A stretch of DNA of 38,974 nt from an uncultured Massilia sp. (GCA_913777025.1 CAJYQM010000260.1:1-38974), one strand, 5' to 3'. Positions 16,844-25,235 are shown, numbered from the stretch's first letter. Numbers and translations: made by a program. Notes: generated from the sequence alone by a model not told the origin.

Positions 16844-16869
16844 GAACAGGTTTTAATCAAAACCTGTTC
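16844..16869. repeat. Second perfect hairpin beside the terminator
   Basis: GAACAGGTTTT (16844-16854) pairs exactly with AAAACCTGTTC (16859-16869) around a four-base loop. It starts eight bases after the PEP-CTERM stop codon on the minus strand and may act in tandem with the terminator or protect the 3' end of that transcript. Confidence 0.75.
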
Positions 16870-16876
16870 GAAGGCA

Positions 16877-17809
16877 TTAGGCCTTTTTCGACTTGCGGCG
16901 GGTTGCGCCGACCAGGCCCAGCATGCCCATGCCCAGCAGCATCATGCTGCCCGGTTCCGGCACGTTGGTGAAGGTGTTCGAACCGTCGACCTTGAAGACG
17001 ATGTCGTTGGCGCCGACTTTGTAGTCGCCGAACATGCTGCCGCCGCCCATGTGGAAGCCGGTGGTGTTGGCGGCGTTCGCCGGGTAGTTCAGGGTCGATT
17101 CGAAGTTGATGCCGAACAGCATGTCGGAGATGCCCGACAGGTAGGCGTTGTTGATGAAGTCGCCGTTGGCTGCATCGACGGTCGCGTGCAGGCGAGCCGA
17201 ACCCTGGCCGGTGTTGGTGCCGTTGATCGCGGTGAACTGCGAGGTGGTGCCGTCCTGGACGATGGTCAGCAGGGCGATCATTTCGCCGTCATCGAAGCCG
17301 GTACCATCGGCGGTGTTCGAGTTCGCTGCTGCGTCGTAGTAGATCGCGACCTTGTTGCTGCCGGCGCCCAGGCCGAAGATCGAGGTCGGGTTGCCGCCGA
17401 TGGTGCCCGACGAGGTCACGACTTCATTCAGGCGAGCGACGATGGTGTATTCGAACGAGGTACCCGGGTCTTTCTTGCCGTTCGAGGTGGTGTCCAGGTC
17501 GCGCAGGGCCAGTTGCGGGTCACCGCCGCCGACGCTGGTCAGGTTGGCCTGGTACAGGAACTGGAAGCTCGCGCCGACCGGCAGCTGGGCTTGCGAGTTG
17601 AACGGACCAACGCCGATCGCCACGCCGCTGCCTTGTTGGTTCCAGTCCAGGCTGGTTGCGCCGGACACCAGCACGTCGCCATTGGCGTTTTTCAGGTCGA
17701 AGTTGCTGCCGATACCGTTGTTCGGGACAACTTCAGCGTGAGCGGCGGTGGCGAAAGTCATGCCGATTGCTGCAGCGAGGGGGATCAGTTTGCGAAACGA
17801 AATCTTCAT
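16877..17809 (-). CDS. PEP-CTERM sorting-domain exported protein (PepA-like)
   Basis: Secreted protein of 310 residues, the likely substrate of exosortase A. It has an N-terminal signal peptide (LIPLAAAIGMTFATAAHA) and at the C-terminus the full sorting signal: VPEPGS (283-288), a hydrophobic stretch MMLLGMGMLGLVG and a basic tail RRKSKKA. The body (about 30-280) is Gly/Asn/Thr/Ser-rich and cysteine-free, with FDLKNANGDVLVSGATSLDWN near the start. It resembles the flocculation-associated PEP-CTERM protein PepA of floc-forming betaproteobacteria; that name is a family-level guess. The ribosome binding site GGAG lies eight bases upstream. It has its own sigma-54 promoter (17889-17903), so expression is likely tied to biofilm or floc formation. 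Confidence 0.95.
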   Translation of the reverse strand: MKISFRKLIPLAAAIGMTFATAAHAEVVPNNGIGSNFDLKNANGDVLVSGATSLDWNQQGSGVAIGVGPFNSQAQLPVGASFQFLYQANLTSVGGGDPQLALRDLDTTSNGKKDPGTSFEYTIVARLNEVVTSSGTIGGNPTSIFGLGAGSNKVAIYYDAAANSNTADGTGFDDGEMIALLTIVQDGTTSQFTAINGTNTGQGSARLHATVDAANGDFINNAYLSGISDMLFGINFESTLNYPANAANTTGFHMGGGSMFGDYKVGANDIVFKVDGSNTFTNVPEPGSMMLLGMGMLGLVGATRRKSKKA

Positions 17810-17888
17810 GTTGGCTCCAAAATTATTCGGCGATATTTATTCGGTGTTACAGCCCAGCTTGTCGTTGCGGGCGTATGCCAACTACTAA

Positions 17889-17903
17889 GCAAGGGGTGTG
17901 CCA
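17889..17903 (-). promoter_or_regulatory. Sigma-54 promoter of the PEP-CTERM gene
   Basis: On the minus strand TGGCAC-N5-TTGCT, a near-consensus RpoN site with correct GG-N10-GC spacing. Transcription would start near 17877, giving a leader of about 68 bases before the ATG at 17809. Confidence 0.85.
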
Positions 17904-17976
17904 GCCCGTCTGACTTCTTTTAAAATCAAGGGCTTGCGCAACATCTTTGATAACAAGGTGAATTTGGAAATGTGCA

Positions 17977-17995
17977 TTGTAAAAATTTTCGACAG
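17977..17995 (-). promoter_or_regulatory. Proposed enhancer site for the PEP-CTERM sigma-54 promoter
   Basis: On the minus strand CTGTC-N5-TTTTTACAA, matching the site at 11220-11238 at 13 of 19 positions. It lies 75 bases before the -24 GG, against 87 for the other copy; the 12-base difference is close to one helical turn. It also lies just after the stop codon of the glycosyltransferase gene at 18000. Confidence 0.5.
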
Positions 17996-17999
17996 GCAG

Positions 18000-19298
18000 T
18001 TAATGCTCGGCGGAAACCATATGCGGCTGCCCGTCTTGCGGCGGTTCACCTTTGCCGGACTGCGCGGCCAGATGGCGCAGCGGCACGATGCGGTGAAAGG
18101 CACGCACCCCTTCCAGGAAATCCGCCATGCGCTGCGCGGTTGGATAGCGCGAGAAGGCGATCGCCACCTGGCGCGCGGCTGCCGTCATGCCGCGGTTGTC
18201 CAGCATGGCGCGCACCTGGCGCAACAACTGTTTCTTGCGGAAGCGGTCGGCGCGCAGTGTCACGCCGGCCCCGGCCTTGACCACCCCGCTCATGTTCAGG
18301 AACTGGTCGAGGTTGCCGGCGATGCCGAGCACCGGTACGCCGGCCACCAGCGCCTGCTGGCTCGTCGGGCTGCCGCCGTTGCAGATCACCAGCGCGGCGC
18401 GGCGCGCAGCGAGGTCGCCCGGGAGGTAATTGGCGACGAAGGCGTTGGCCGGCGCGCTGGCGACGTCGATGGTGCCGGCGGTGGCCGCGATCACGGTCAC
18501 GGGCAGGGTCGACAAGGCATCCAGCACCAGCGGCAGCAGGCGGCCCTGGCCGGAACTGCCCAGCGTGACGTAGACGATGGGCTTGTCGGTGGGCACATCG
18601 TCCCACCAGTCCGGCTTGGGCAGCGGCGGCGCCCAGATGATCGGGCCGATATAGGCGTGCTGCTGCGGCAGGCTCTTGGGCGGGAACAGGTCCGGCACGT
18701 CGGCGTACATGCTGTAGTCGGCGTCGGTGTAGACCTTGCGCAGGTCGGTGCCCAGCGAGGGCAGGCCGAACTGGCGGCGCACCCGGTTCAGCGGGATCGA
18801 GTGCGAGGCGAAGGCGATCGGGCGCGCCATGCGGAACAGGGCATTGGCGATGCGGATCGGGACCAGGCGCGTGAGCGGGATGTGCGGCACCGAATAATGC
18901 TGCATCACGTGCGGGCTCCAGTAGGCGTTCATCAGCGAGACATAGGGGATCCCGCGCAGGCGCGCGCTGACCGACAGCGACAGGCGGAAGTCGCCGACCA
19001 CCAGGTCCGGCTTGACGACGTCCAGCACGCGCAGGTCGTCCTCGACGTAGCGCGCCAGCGTTGCCGTGTTGTACACCGGCTTGCCGCCAGCCAGCGCCTT
19101 CAGGAACTGGCTGCTGGGGATGCTGTCGAGGCGCCAGCGCGTGAAATGGGTGCCGGTGAAGCAGAAATCGAAGCCGTCGGCGCAGGCGAAGTGGACGTCG
19201 AAGCGCGTGGGATCGAGGCTTTGTGCCAGCGCGATCGGGCGGCCGACGTGGGCCAGCGTGACCGCTTCCGCGAAAAACAGGATTTTGATACGTTCCAT
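18000..19298 (-). CDS. UGT/macrolide-type glycosyltransferase
   Basis: GT-B fold protein of 432 residues of glycosyltransferase family 1, the class that glycosylates small lipophilic acceptors (macrolides, lipids). The N-terminus KILFFAEAVTLAHVGRPIALAQSL is the acceptor-side Rossmann motif with the expected histidine. The donor side has YVTLGSSGQGRLLPLVLDAL and VICNGGSPTSQQALVAGVPVLGIAGNLDQ. No signal peptide or membrane anchor is seen. It lies 85 bases after the nitroreductase-like gene in the same direction, so it could glycosylate the product of the acyl amino acid pathway; that is inference. No good ribosome binding site is seen at the chosen ATG. Confidence 0.9.
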   Translation of the reverse strand: MERIKILFFAEAVTLAHVGRPIALAQSLDPTRFDVHFACADGFDFCFTGTHFTRWRLDSIPSSQFLKALAGGKPVYNTATLARYVEDDLRVLDVVKPDLVVGDFRLSLSVSARLRGIPYVSLMNAYWSPHVMQHYSVPHIPLTRLVPIRIANALFRMARPIAFASHSIPLNRVRRQFGLPSLGTDLRKVYTDADYSMYADVPDLFPPKSLPQQHAYIGPIIWAPPLPKPDWWDDVPTDKPIVYVTLGSSGQGRLLPLVLDALSTLPVTVIAATAGTIDVASAPANAFVANYLPGDLAARRAALVICNGGSPTSQQALVAGVPVLGIAGNLDQFLNMSGVVKAGAGVTLRADRFRKKQLLRQVRAMLDNRGMTAAARQVAIAFSRYPTAQRMADFLEGVRAFHRIVPLRHLAAQSGKGEPPQDGQPHMVSAEH

Positions 19299-19383
19299 GG
19301 GGCCAGTGATCGGTAAGGGATTGCGGGAACGTGACGGCGGAAGCGGGCAAGCGCCGCCCGCACGTTCCCGCGAGCGGGCCGAA

Positions 19384-20454
19384 TTATTTCAACAGCGCTT
19401 CGACCGGCTTGCGCAGCGAGCGCGACTGGGGCGCGGGGCCGGCGCCGAGCCGGCCCATGAAGACCGGGTGGCCGGGACCGCTGCCGACCAGCTTGCGCAG
19501 GCGCGGCTGCAACTGGCGCGCCGCGCCGTGCAGCTTGTCGATTTTCGAAAAGCTCTTGTTGTGCTGCAAGTACCAGGAAAAGATCAGCGGCGTCATTTCC
19601 GGCTGCATCGCCAGGCCCAGCTGGGTGAGCGTCAGCCAGAAGCGCTGCACCGCGCGGCCGGCGGCAACATGGTCCTCGACCGTGGCAGGGGCCTGTTTCG
19701 CGATGATGACGAAGTGGGCGGCGCAGGCCAGGCCCGGGACCAGGTCCATCTGCAGGCGCGGCGCCCAGGTGCCCATCAGGCGGTTCATCGTGGAGAGCCG
19801 GCCCCAGCTGGTCATCGCCCATTTCATCAGGCGCAGCGTGGCCTGGTCGACGCCGAGCGCCTGGTCGGGCACGCGATCGTTGCTGTGGCGCGCGTTCCAG
19901 TGGATGATGCGGCGGTGCACCTCGTAGGCTTCCGGCATCGTCAGGCGCAGCTTGGCATTCGAATACATCAGGCGCGCCGCGTTCAGCTTGCCGCCAAAGC
20001 CATCGATCCAGCGCACCTCGAAGCCGGCGCCCACGGCGGCTTCCAGCGCCTGTTTCTCGTCCGTGCGCAGGGCGCGCGTGCTCATCGGGCGGCGCTGTAC
20101 GCTGCGCGACTGGATCGCGCCGAGCAGGGGGCTGGGCTTGACCTGCACGTCCGGCACGAAGCGCACGTCGAATTCCGGATTCGTGTCGCTGCTGGCCGGG
20201 CGGCGCGCGACGTCGGCGCGCAGGCCCTGGGCGCTGGCGGCGATCGCGATCGTCTCGAGCAGGGCGCCGTGCGAGATCTGGCTGGGACGGCCGGCGAAAT
20301 CGTAGACGCAGTGTTCGCGCGTGTCGCGGCAATGCACGACCAGGTGGTCGGGCGCGGCGATCTCGAAGTGCCAGGCCTGCTCGTTGTCGCCGCTCGGTGC
20401 CCAGCGCGCCAGGTCGAGGATGCGGTACAGCGAGTCGGGAATCGCGGCACTCAT
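19384..20454 (-). CDS. Nitroreductase-like FMN protein
   Basis: Protein of 356 residues of the nitroreductase superfamily. The N-terminus ILDLARWAPSGDNEQAWHFEI is the FMN-binding motif (Arg/Ser/Asn around RWAPSGDN), and LQHNKSFSKIDKLH and other parts fit a divergent member. Its length exceeds simple nitroreductases (about 200 residues), as in MoeY/Rv1355c-like proteins, where a ThiF domain is fused to such a domain. Here the two are separate genes that overlap by four bases (ATGA), which decides the start at 20454. The open frame to 20814 is a shadow. An oxidation or reduction of an acyl amino acid, or of a ThiF-activated product, is possible; the reaction is unknown. Confidence 0.85.
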   Translation of the reverse strand: MSAAIPDSLYRILDLARWAPSGDNEQAWHFEIAAPDHLVVHCRDTREHCVYDFAGRPSQISHGALLETIAIAASAQGLRADVARRPASSDTNPEFDVRFVPDVQVKPSPLLGAIQSRSVQRRPMSTRALRTDEKQALEAAVGAGFEVRWIDGFGGKLNAARLMYSNAKLRLTMPEAYEVHRRIIHWNARHSNDRVPDQALGVDQATLRLMKWAMTSWGRLSTMNRLMGTWAPRLQMDLVPGLACAAHFVIIAKQAPATVEDHVAAGRAVQRFWLTLTQLGLAMQPEMTPLIFSWYLQHNKSFSKIDKLHGAARQLQPRLRKLVGSGPGHPVFMGRLGAGPAPQSRSLRKPVEALLK

Positions 20455-21338
20455 GCCCGCACTTCCTTGCCGGCCAGTTCCTTGGTCATCTGGCGCTTGG
20501 CGACGCTGATCATCAGGCGGTGCAGCAAGTTGCCGTTGCCGCCCGGACGCCAGGTATGGGACAGCTTGTTGCGGTAGGCATCGAACTGGACGCCGTGCGG
20601 CGCGGCCAGCACCTTGCCGCGTCCGAGCAGGATCTTGAGGGCTTCGGTGGCGACGATGCCGGCGCACAGCTGGCAGGCCATGAAGGTCGAGGGACCGCGG
20701 CGCTCGGCAAAATTGACCGCTTCCGGCACCACCAGGTAGGGGCGGTGCAGGCCGGCCGGGGCCAGGCCGACCACGAAACGGATCGCCTTGTCCAGCTCCG
20801 GGAGGTTCCCCCACTGGAAATACTCTTCGAAGGTCATCTGGCCCGGCATGAAGTTCAGCAGGGCCGCGCCCATCCCGAGCGGCGCCGCGGTGGTGGCCGG
20901 GATGCCGAGCTCGGCACAGGCCGCAAACGTTTGCTGACGGGCGTCGAAGGCAAAGAAATCGAGCGCGTCGACGTACAGGTCGACCCCGGCCAGGAATGCC
21001 TTCAGGTTGCCCTTGTTGACGCCTTCGTCGAAGATCTTGATGTCGATCTCGGGATTGATGTCCTTGGCCATGCGCGCCAGCACCTCGGCCTTGGGCTGGC
21101 CGACGGTCGACATCATGGCGCCGACCTGGCGGTTGAAGTTGACGACGTCGAAGCTGTCGAAATCGGCGATGTGGAAGTTGGCCACACCCAGGCGTGCCAG
21201 GGTCAGCAAGTGCACGCCGCCGACCCCGCCGCCGCCGGCAATGGCGACGCGCTTGCCGCGCAGGGTCGATTGTTCTGCCGGCGTCACCCAGCCGATATTG
21301 CGTGAAAACGCTTGTTCATAGCGGAACGGATTGTTCAT
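20451..21338 (-). CDS. ThiF/E1-like adenylyltransferase
   Basis: Protein of 295 residues of the ThiF/MoeB/HesA family, which activates carboxylates (usually protein C-termini or peptides) with ATP. The nucleotide-binding loop AIAGGGGVGG (about residues 32-41), the acidic Asp59 in HIADFDSFD, the NFNRQVG motif (Asn-x-Asn-Arg-Gln, about 67-73) and Lys83 are all present. The usual zinc-binding CxxC pairs are not evident, though CQLCAG occurs late. No ThiS/MoaD-like carrier with a C-terminal GG is encoded nearby, so the substrate may be a small acyl amino acid. It starts 32 bases after the FeeM-like gene. Confidence 0.9.
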   Translation of the reverse strand: MNNPFRYEQAFSRNIGWVTPAEQSTLRGKRVAIAGGGGVGGVHLLTLARLGVANFHIADFDSFDVVNFNRQVGAMMSTVGQPKAEVLARMAKDINPEIDIKIFDEGVNKGNLKAFLAGVDLYVDALDFFAFDARQQTFAACAELGIPATTAAPLGMGAALLNFMPGQMTFEEYFQWGNLPELDKAIRFVVGLAPAGLHRPYLVVPEAVNFAERRGPSTFMACQLCAGIVATEALKILLGRGKVLAAPHGVQFDAYRNKLSHTWRPGGNGNLLHRLMISVAKRQMTKELAGKEVRA

Positions 21339-21370
21339 CGATGCGGAAACGGATTATGGGGATGCCCGCA

Positions 21371-22150
21371 TCATACCGCGTGCTGTTCGTCCATGCGCAT
21401 CAGGCGGTTGCGAATACCCATTTCTTCGCGCGGCGAGAAGAAATACGGATAGAACGAGCGTTCGCTAACCGTATTGTCCGCGCTGAAGGTGCCGCCGAAT
21501 TTCTGGATCTGCTCCGTGACGAAATCCAGGTTCACGCGCAGCAGATAGGCCGGGGCGTCGACCCGCGGATTGATTTTCAAATCGCCTTCCTGCTGAAAAC
21601 CGAGCATGCGTTCGTAAAAACGGCGATGGCGCGGATTGACTTCGATGACGATATCGGTGCACTGGTGGATATCGCGGCCGTAGATCACGGCCAGGTGGAA
21701 CAGGTTGGCCAGCGAGGTTTTCGAGCGGACCGACGGGTCGAACGCCAGCTTGGTGAACTCGCACAGGCGCGCGCCCTTGTTGCGGTGCGCGTCCAGTTCT
21801 TCCTTGAAGATCTGGTCGGCCATCAGGCCGATCGGCGAATCGATGCCGATGGTGAGCGTGCCCACCACTTCGCCTTTGTCGGTTGCGGTGAGGGTGATGC
21901 GGTTCGGGTCGTCAGTCAGTTGGTGCGTGCCGGCATAACCGCGCCAGGCATACATCTTGTTAATCAGCATACTGGCTGAATTACGCCCGTCAGCGGTATC
22001 GGTAAGCCGGATTCCGTACGAATCGTGGTTCACGATAACATCCTCATATTGAGAGGGCGCCATATTATCGCGATCACTGAAAACATGAGCGTCCGATAGG
22101 GATGCAGCCGATTCACCCTCTGGATCCTTGAAATCGTCGAAAGTCGTCAT
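21371..22150 (-). CDS. N-acyl amino acid synthase, FeeM type
   Basis: Protein of 259 residues with a GNAT/autoinducer-synthase-like fold related to FeeM, which makes long-chain N-acyl amino acids (such as N-acyl tyrosine) from acyl-ACP. Visible features are YGIRLTDTADGRNSASMLINKMY (substrate entry), the acyl-site strand region EVVGTLTIGIDSPIGLMAD, ARLCEFTKLAFDP and DIVIEVNPRHRRFYERMLGF. Such synthases are known to be linked with PEP-CTERM/exosortase genes in Gram-negative bacteria. The ATG at 22150 is chosen over one at 22165 because GGGGA precedes it at a good distance. It is followed by ThiF-like, nitroreductase-like and glycosyltransferase genes. Confidence 0.85.
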   Translation of the reverse strand: MTTFDDFKDPEGESAASLSDAHVFSDRDNMAPSQYEDVIVNHDSYGIRLTDTADGRNSASMLINKMYAWRGYAGTHQLTDDPNRITLTATDKGEVVGTLTIGIDSPIGLMADQIFKEELDAHRNKGARLCEFTKLAFDPSVRSKTSLANLFHLAVIYGRDIHQCTDIVIEVNPRHRRFYERMLGFQQEGDLKINPRVDAPAYLLRVNLDFVTEQIQKFGGTFSADNTVSERSFYPYFFSPREEMGIRNRLMRMDEQHAV

Positions 22151-22210
22151 CGCAGGATTCCCCATTTGTAGAAAGCACCCGGAAAAATCGCCCGGGAGCC
22201 AGGTTGACTG

Positions 22211-22247
22211 GCCGCGCGCGGGACGCCGCGCGCGGCTTGTTTTTTTT
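22211..22247 (+). other. GC-rich hairpin with a T run pointing the wrong way
   Basis: GCCGCGCGC (22211-22219) pairs with GCGCGCGGC (22228-22236) around eight bases, followed by TTG and a run of T (22240-22247) on the plus strand. This is a terminator-like structure for plus-strand transcription, yet the genes on both sides (prsT and the FeeM-like gene) are on the minus strand. On the minus strand the T run is missing. Confidence 0.6.
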
Positions 22248-22273
22248 ATTATGTGTAACGTATATTAACTTAG

Positions 22274-25051
22274 TTACAAAGTTTTTAGCAATGCGCGGGC
22301 GTCGTCGGCCTGTGGGAAAGGCTTCCCTTGGGCGAGCAACTGATTCAGCTCCTTGCGCGCGCCCTGCTTGTCGCCGGATTTATGCAGGCCGACCGCCAGG
22401 TGATAACGGATTTCCGAGGCGTTCGGCGCCATGCCGCTGGCTTTTTGCAGCAAGGGCAGGCCGCGCGCGGTGTTGCCCTGCTCGACCAGCATCCAGCCCA
22501 GGGTATCCATCACGCCCGGGTTGTTGGCGGCCAGCTTGTAGGCCTGCTCGGCGGTGGCCAGCGCGCGCGGATCCTTCTCCTGCTGGTAAGCCCAGGCCAG
22601 GTTGTTCAGGACCGCCGGATTGTTCGGATTCTGCTTCAGCACGTTTTCCAGGATGGCGATGGCCGGCTTGAATTCCTTGCGCGCCAGGCTGGCCTCGGCC
22701 ACGTACATGCCGACCAGCGGGTCGTTCGGATGCGCCTTCAGCCACTGGTCGGCGCGCGCCTGCGCTTCCTTGCCCTTGCCGGTCAGGCTCATCGCCTGCA
22801 GCGAGCGCACCAGCACCTGCGGCGACTGGGCGAGACTGAAGGCCTTATCGTAGGCCGGCAGCGCCTGCGCCGGCTTGTTCTGGGCCAGCAGGATGTCGCC
22901 TTCGGTGGCGTAGCCGACCGGCGACTTGTCGTTCAGCTTCTGGATCTGGCGCGCGATGGCGAGCGCCTCGTCCGGCCGGCCGCTGCGCATCGCCATCTCG
23001 ACCTGGGCCATGCGCGGCGGGATCAGGTTCGGCTGCAGTTCGACGGCGCGCTTGAGGTCATCCGTGGCGGCGCCGGTGTCCTTCATCAGCATGTGCACGC
23101 CGGCCAGGCGCATGTGCGGCGCCGCCGATTTCGGCGTGACGTTCACCAGCTTGCTGTAGGTTTCGAGCGCGCCGTTCATGTCCTTGTTGGCGATCTGGGC
23201 CTGGCCCAGCAGGTCGAGCAGTTCGGCATTGGTCGGGTTGCTGGCCTGATACTTGCGCGCCAGGTTCAGAGCCTTCGGCGCCTGGTTGGTGCGCAGGTAC
23301 TGCATGCCGAGCGTGACGGCAGGGGCAACGGCATCCGGCTTGACGGCGCTGGCCTTTTCGAACCAGGTGGTGGCTTCGTCCTGGCGGTCCTGCATCAGGG
23401 CCAGCTGGCCCAGCGACGTCATGGCTTCGACGTTGTTCTTGTCCTTTTCCAGCACTTTTTCATAGCGCTGCTTGGCCGCGTCCGGCTTGCGCTCGACCAG
23501 GTCCAGGCGCGCCAGGTTCTTGACGGCCGGCGCGAAGGTCGGCTGGATCGCCAGCGCCTTTTCCAGCGCGGCTCTAGCCGCCGGGACGTCGCCCTTGACC
23601 ATGTTGACGGCGCCGCGCAGGTTGTACACCTGCGGATTGTTCGGCTCCTGCTTCTCGAGGGCGTCGACCGCGGCCAGCGCCTTGTCGAAGTGCTTCATGC
23701 CCATCTCGGTCTGCACCAGCGCCATCGTGGCGCGCGGCGATTTCGGATCGAGCGAGGTCGCCATTTCGAGTTCGCTCAGGCCGCCGGCCTGGTCGCCCCT
23801 GGCCAGCTTGGACAGGCCGAGCGAGGTGCGCACGGCGGCCGCTTTCGGCGCCAGTTCGGCGGCTTTTTCAAAGTAGCTGCTGGCCTTGTTGAAGTCGCGC
23901 ACCTGCATGAAGGACTCGCCGGCCAGGGCCAGCAGTTGCGGATCGTCTTCGGCATTCTTCAGGGCCGGCGCCAGGGTCGCGGCCGCATCCGCCGGCTGGG
24001 CATTGCGCAGCTGGGCCTGGGCCAGCAGCTTGCGCGCGTAGACGTCGTTCGGTGCGGCTTCCAGGTACTTGCGCAGGTGCTGTTCGGCCTGCTGGGTCGA
24101 GCCCAGGTTCAGCTCCGACGCGCCGGCCAGCAGGACGCTGGGCATGTGGTCCGGGGCCACCCGCAGCACGCGCTGCAGGGCTTCCTGGGCGGCCGCGAAC
24201 TTGGCTTGCGAGAATTCGTACAGCGCGCGGGTGTACAGGACCAGCAGGTTGCCCGGCGCATTCTTTTCGGCGGCATCGATTTCGGCCTTGGCGGCGGGGA
24301 ACTTGCCGCGCGCGATTTCGACATAGGCTTTTTCGATGTGGGCGGTGCGGTGGGCCGGGTCGAGCGCCAGGGTCTGGCTGAACGCGGCCAGCGCCTCGTC
24401 CGGCTTGCCCTGCATGCGCAGCATGGTGCCCTGCGCCATGAAGACTTCGGGGTTCTTCGGATCCTTGGCGACCGCTTCGTTGACGTAGCGCTCCGCGGTC
24501 TCGCGGTCGCGCGCCACGACCGCCATGCGGGCCAGGCCCAGCAGGGCATTGCCCGAGTTCGGGTTCTGTGCCAGCGCCTGTTCGAAGGCTTGCTTGGCCT
24601 CGTCAGGCTTGCCGCCGGCCAGCAGGGCTTCGCCACGCAGCGACATCAGGGTCGCCGATTTGGCCGCCACTTCCGGCGACACGTCATCCAGGATGTCCTT
24701 GAACTTGCCTTGCGCGGCCAGGGTCTTGCCCAGCAGCGGTAGCACGCGGTCGGCGGGGACGCCGAGCGAGCGCGCCTTGCGGAATTCTTTTTCGGCCGAG
24801 GCCATGTCGCCGGTATTCAGTTCCAGCGTGCCCAGTGCGATACGGGCTTCGCCGTTCTCGGGGCTTTTTTCGACGGCGTTCTTCAGCTGGATCAGGGCCG
24901 ACTTCAAGTCACCCTTTTGCTGGTATTGCTTGGCTTCGGCCAGCAGCGACTCGGTGGTCTCGGTCTTGCTGCAGGCGCCCAGGCCGGCGACCAGGAAGGC
25001 GCCGGAGAGTAGGGCGGCGGTGAGTTTGAGCTTGTGGGCGTGACGCGGCAT
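22274..25051 (-). CDS. prsT: XrtA/PEP-CTERM TPR-repeat lipoprotein PrsT
   Basis: Lipoprotein of 925 residues. The signal ends in a lipobox (LVAGLGAC) with Cys27; the rest is a long array of tetratricopeptide repeats starting at SLLAEAKQYQQKGDLKSALIQLKNAVEKSP. The order and length match the PrsT family (TIGR02917), found with exosortase A and the PrsK/PrsR sensor-regulator pair. It probably acts as a periplasmic scaffold in polymer or protein export; its exact partner is unknown. The ATG at 25051 is chosen because AAGGAA lies just upstream; an ATG at 25087 would add 12 residues before the signal. The prsK and prsR genes are not in the window. A small hairpin (CTTGCC/GGCAAG, 25076-25093) lies in its leader. 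Confidence 0.93.
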   Translation of the reverse strand: MPRHAHKLKLTAALLSGAFLVAGLGACSKTETTESLLAEAKQYQQKGDLKSALIQLKNAVEKSPENGEARIALGTLELNTGDMASAEKEFRKARSLGVPADRVLPLLGKTLAAQGKFKDILDDVSPEVAAKSATLMSLRGEALLAGGKPDEAKQAFEQALAQNPNSGNALLGLARMAVVARDRETAERYVNEAVAKDPKNPEVFMAQGTMLRMQGKPDEALAAFSQTLALDPAHRTAHIEKAYVEIARGKFPAAKAEIDAAEKNAPGNLLVLYTRALYEFSQAKFAAAQEALQRVLRVAPDHMPSVLLAGASELNLGSTQQAEQHLRKYLEAAPNDVYARKLLAQAQLRNAQPADAAATLAPALKNAEDDPQLLALAGESFMQVRDFNKASSYFEKAAELAPKAAAVRTSLGLSKLARGDQAGGLSELEMATSLDPKSPRATMALVQTEMGMKHFDKALAAVDALEKQEPNNPQVYNLRGAVNMVKGDVPAARAALEKALAIQPTFAPAVKNLARLDLVERKPDAAKQRYEKVLEKDKNNVEAMTSLGQLALMQDRQDEATTWFEKASAVKPDAVAPAVTLGMQYLRTNQAPKALNLARKYQASNPTNAELLDLLGQAQIANKDMNGALETYSKLVNVTPKSAAPHMRLAGVHMLMKDTGAATDDLKRAVELQPNLIPPRMAQVEMAMRSGRPDEALAIARQIQKLNDKSPVGYATEGDILLAQNKPAQALPAYDKAFSLAQSPQVLVRSLQAMSLTGKGKEAQARADQWLKAHPNDPLVGMYVAEASLARKEFKPAIAILENVLKQNPNNPAVLNNLAWAYQQEKDPRALATAEQAYKLAANNPGVMDTLGWMLVEQGNTARGLPLLQKASGMAPNASEIRYHLAVGLHKSGDKQGARKELNQLLAQGKPFPQADDARALLKTL

Positions 25052-25235
25052 CTGGATTCCTTGGGATAGGTCGTACTTGCCGTACAAGGCAAGTTCCTCT
25101 TTAACAATAATACCTCAAGGAATAGATTGTAAGCCGCATAAGCGGCCCGTGCCGTACAAATGTGCTCAGCAAAGTGGCAGGAGTGGTAGAAGCGCCACCG
25201 AACGTGAGTAATTGACGGTTAATATAACAATTTAA

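Noticed and set aside
22328-24742. 804-codon open frame on the plus strand
   Set aside because: Antisense shadow of the prsT TPR repeats; repeats in one strand give repetitive shadows in the other.
25108-25160. Possible sigma-54 promoter for prsT (GGCACGGGCC on the minus strand)
   Set aside because: The -24-like GGCACG is present, but the bases ten positions on are TT, not GC, so the invariant -12 element is missing.
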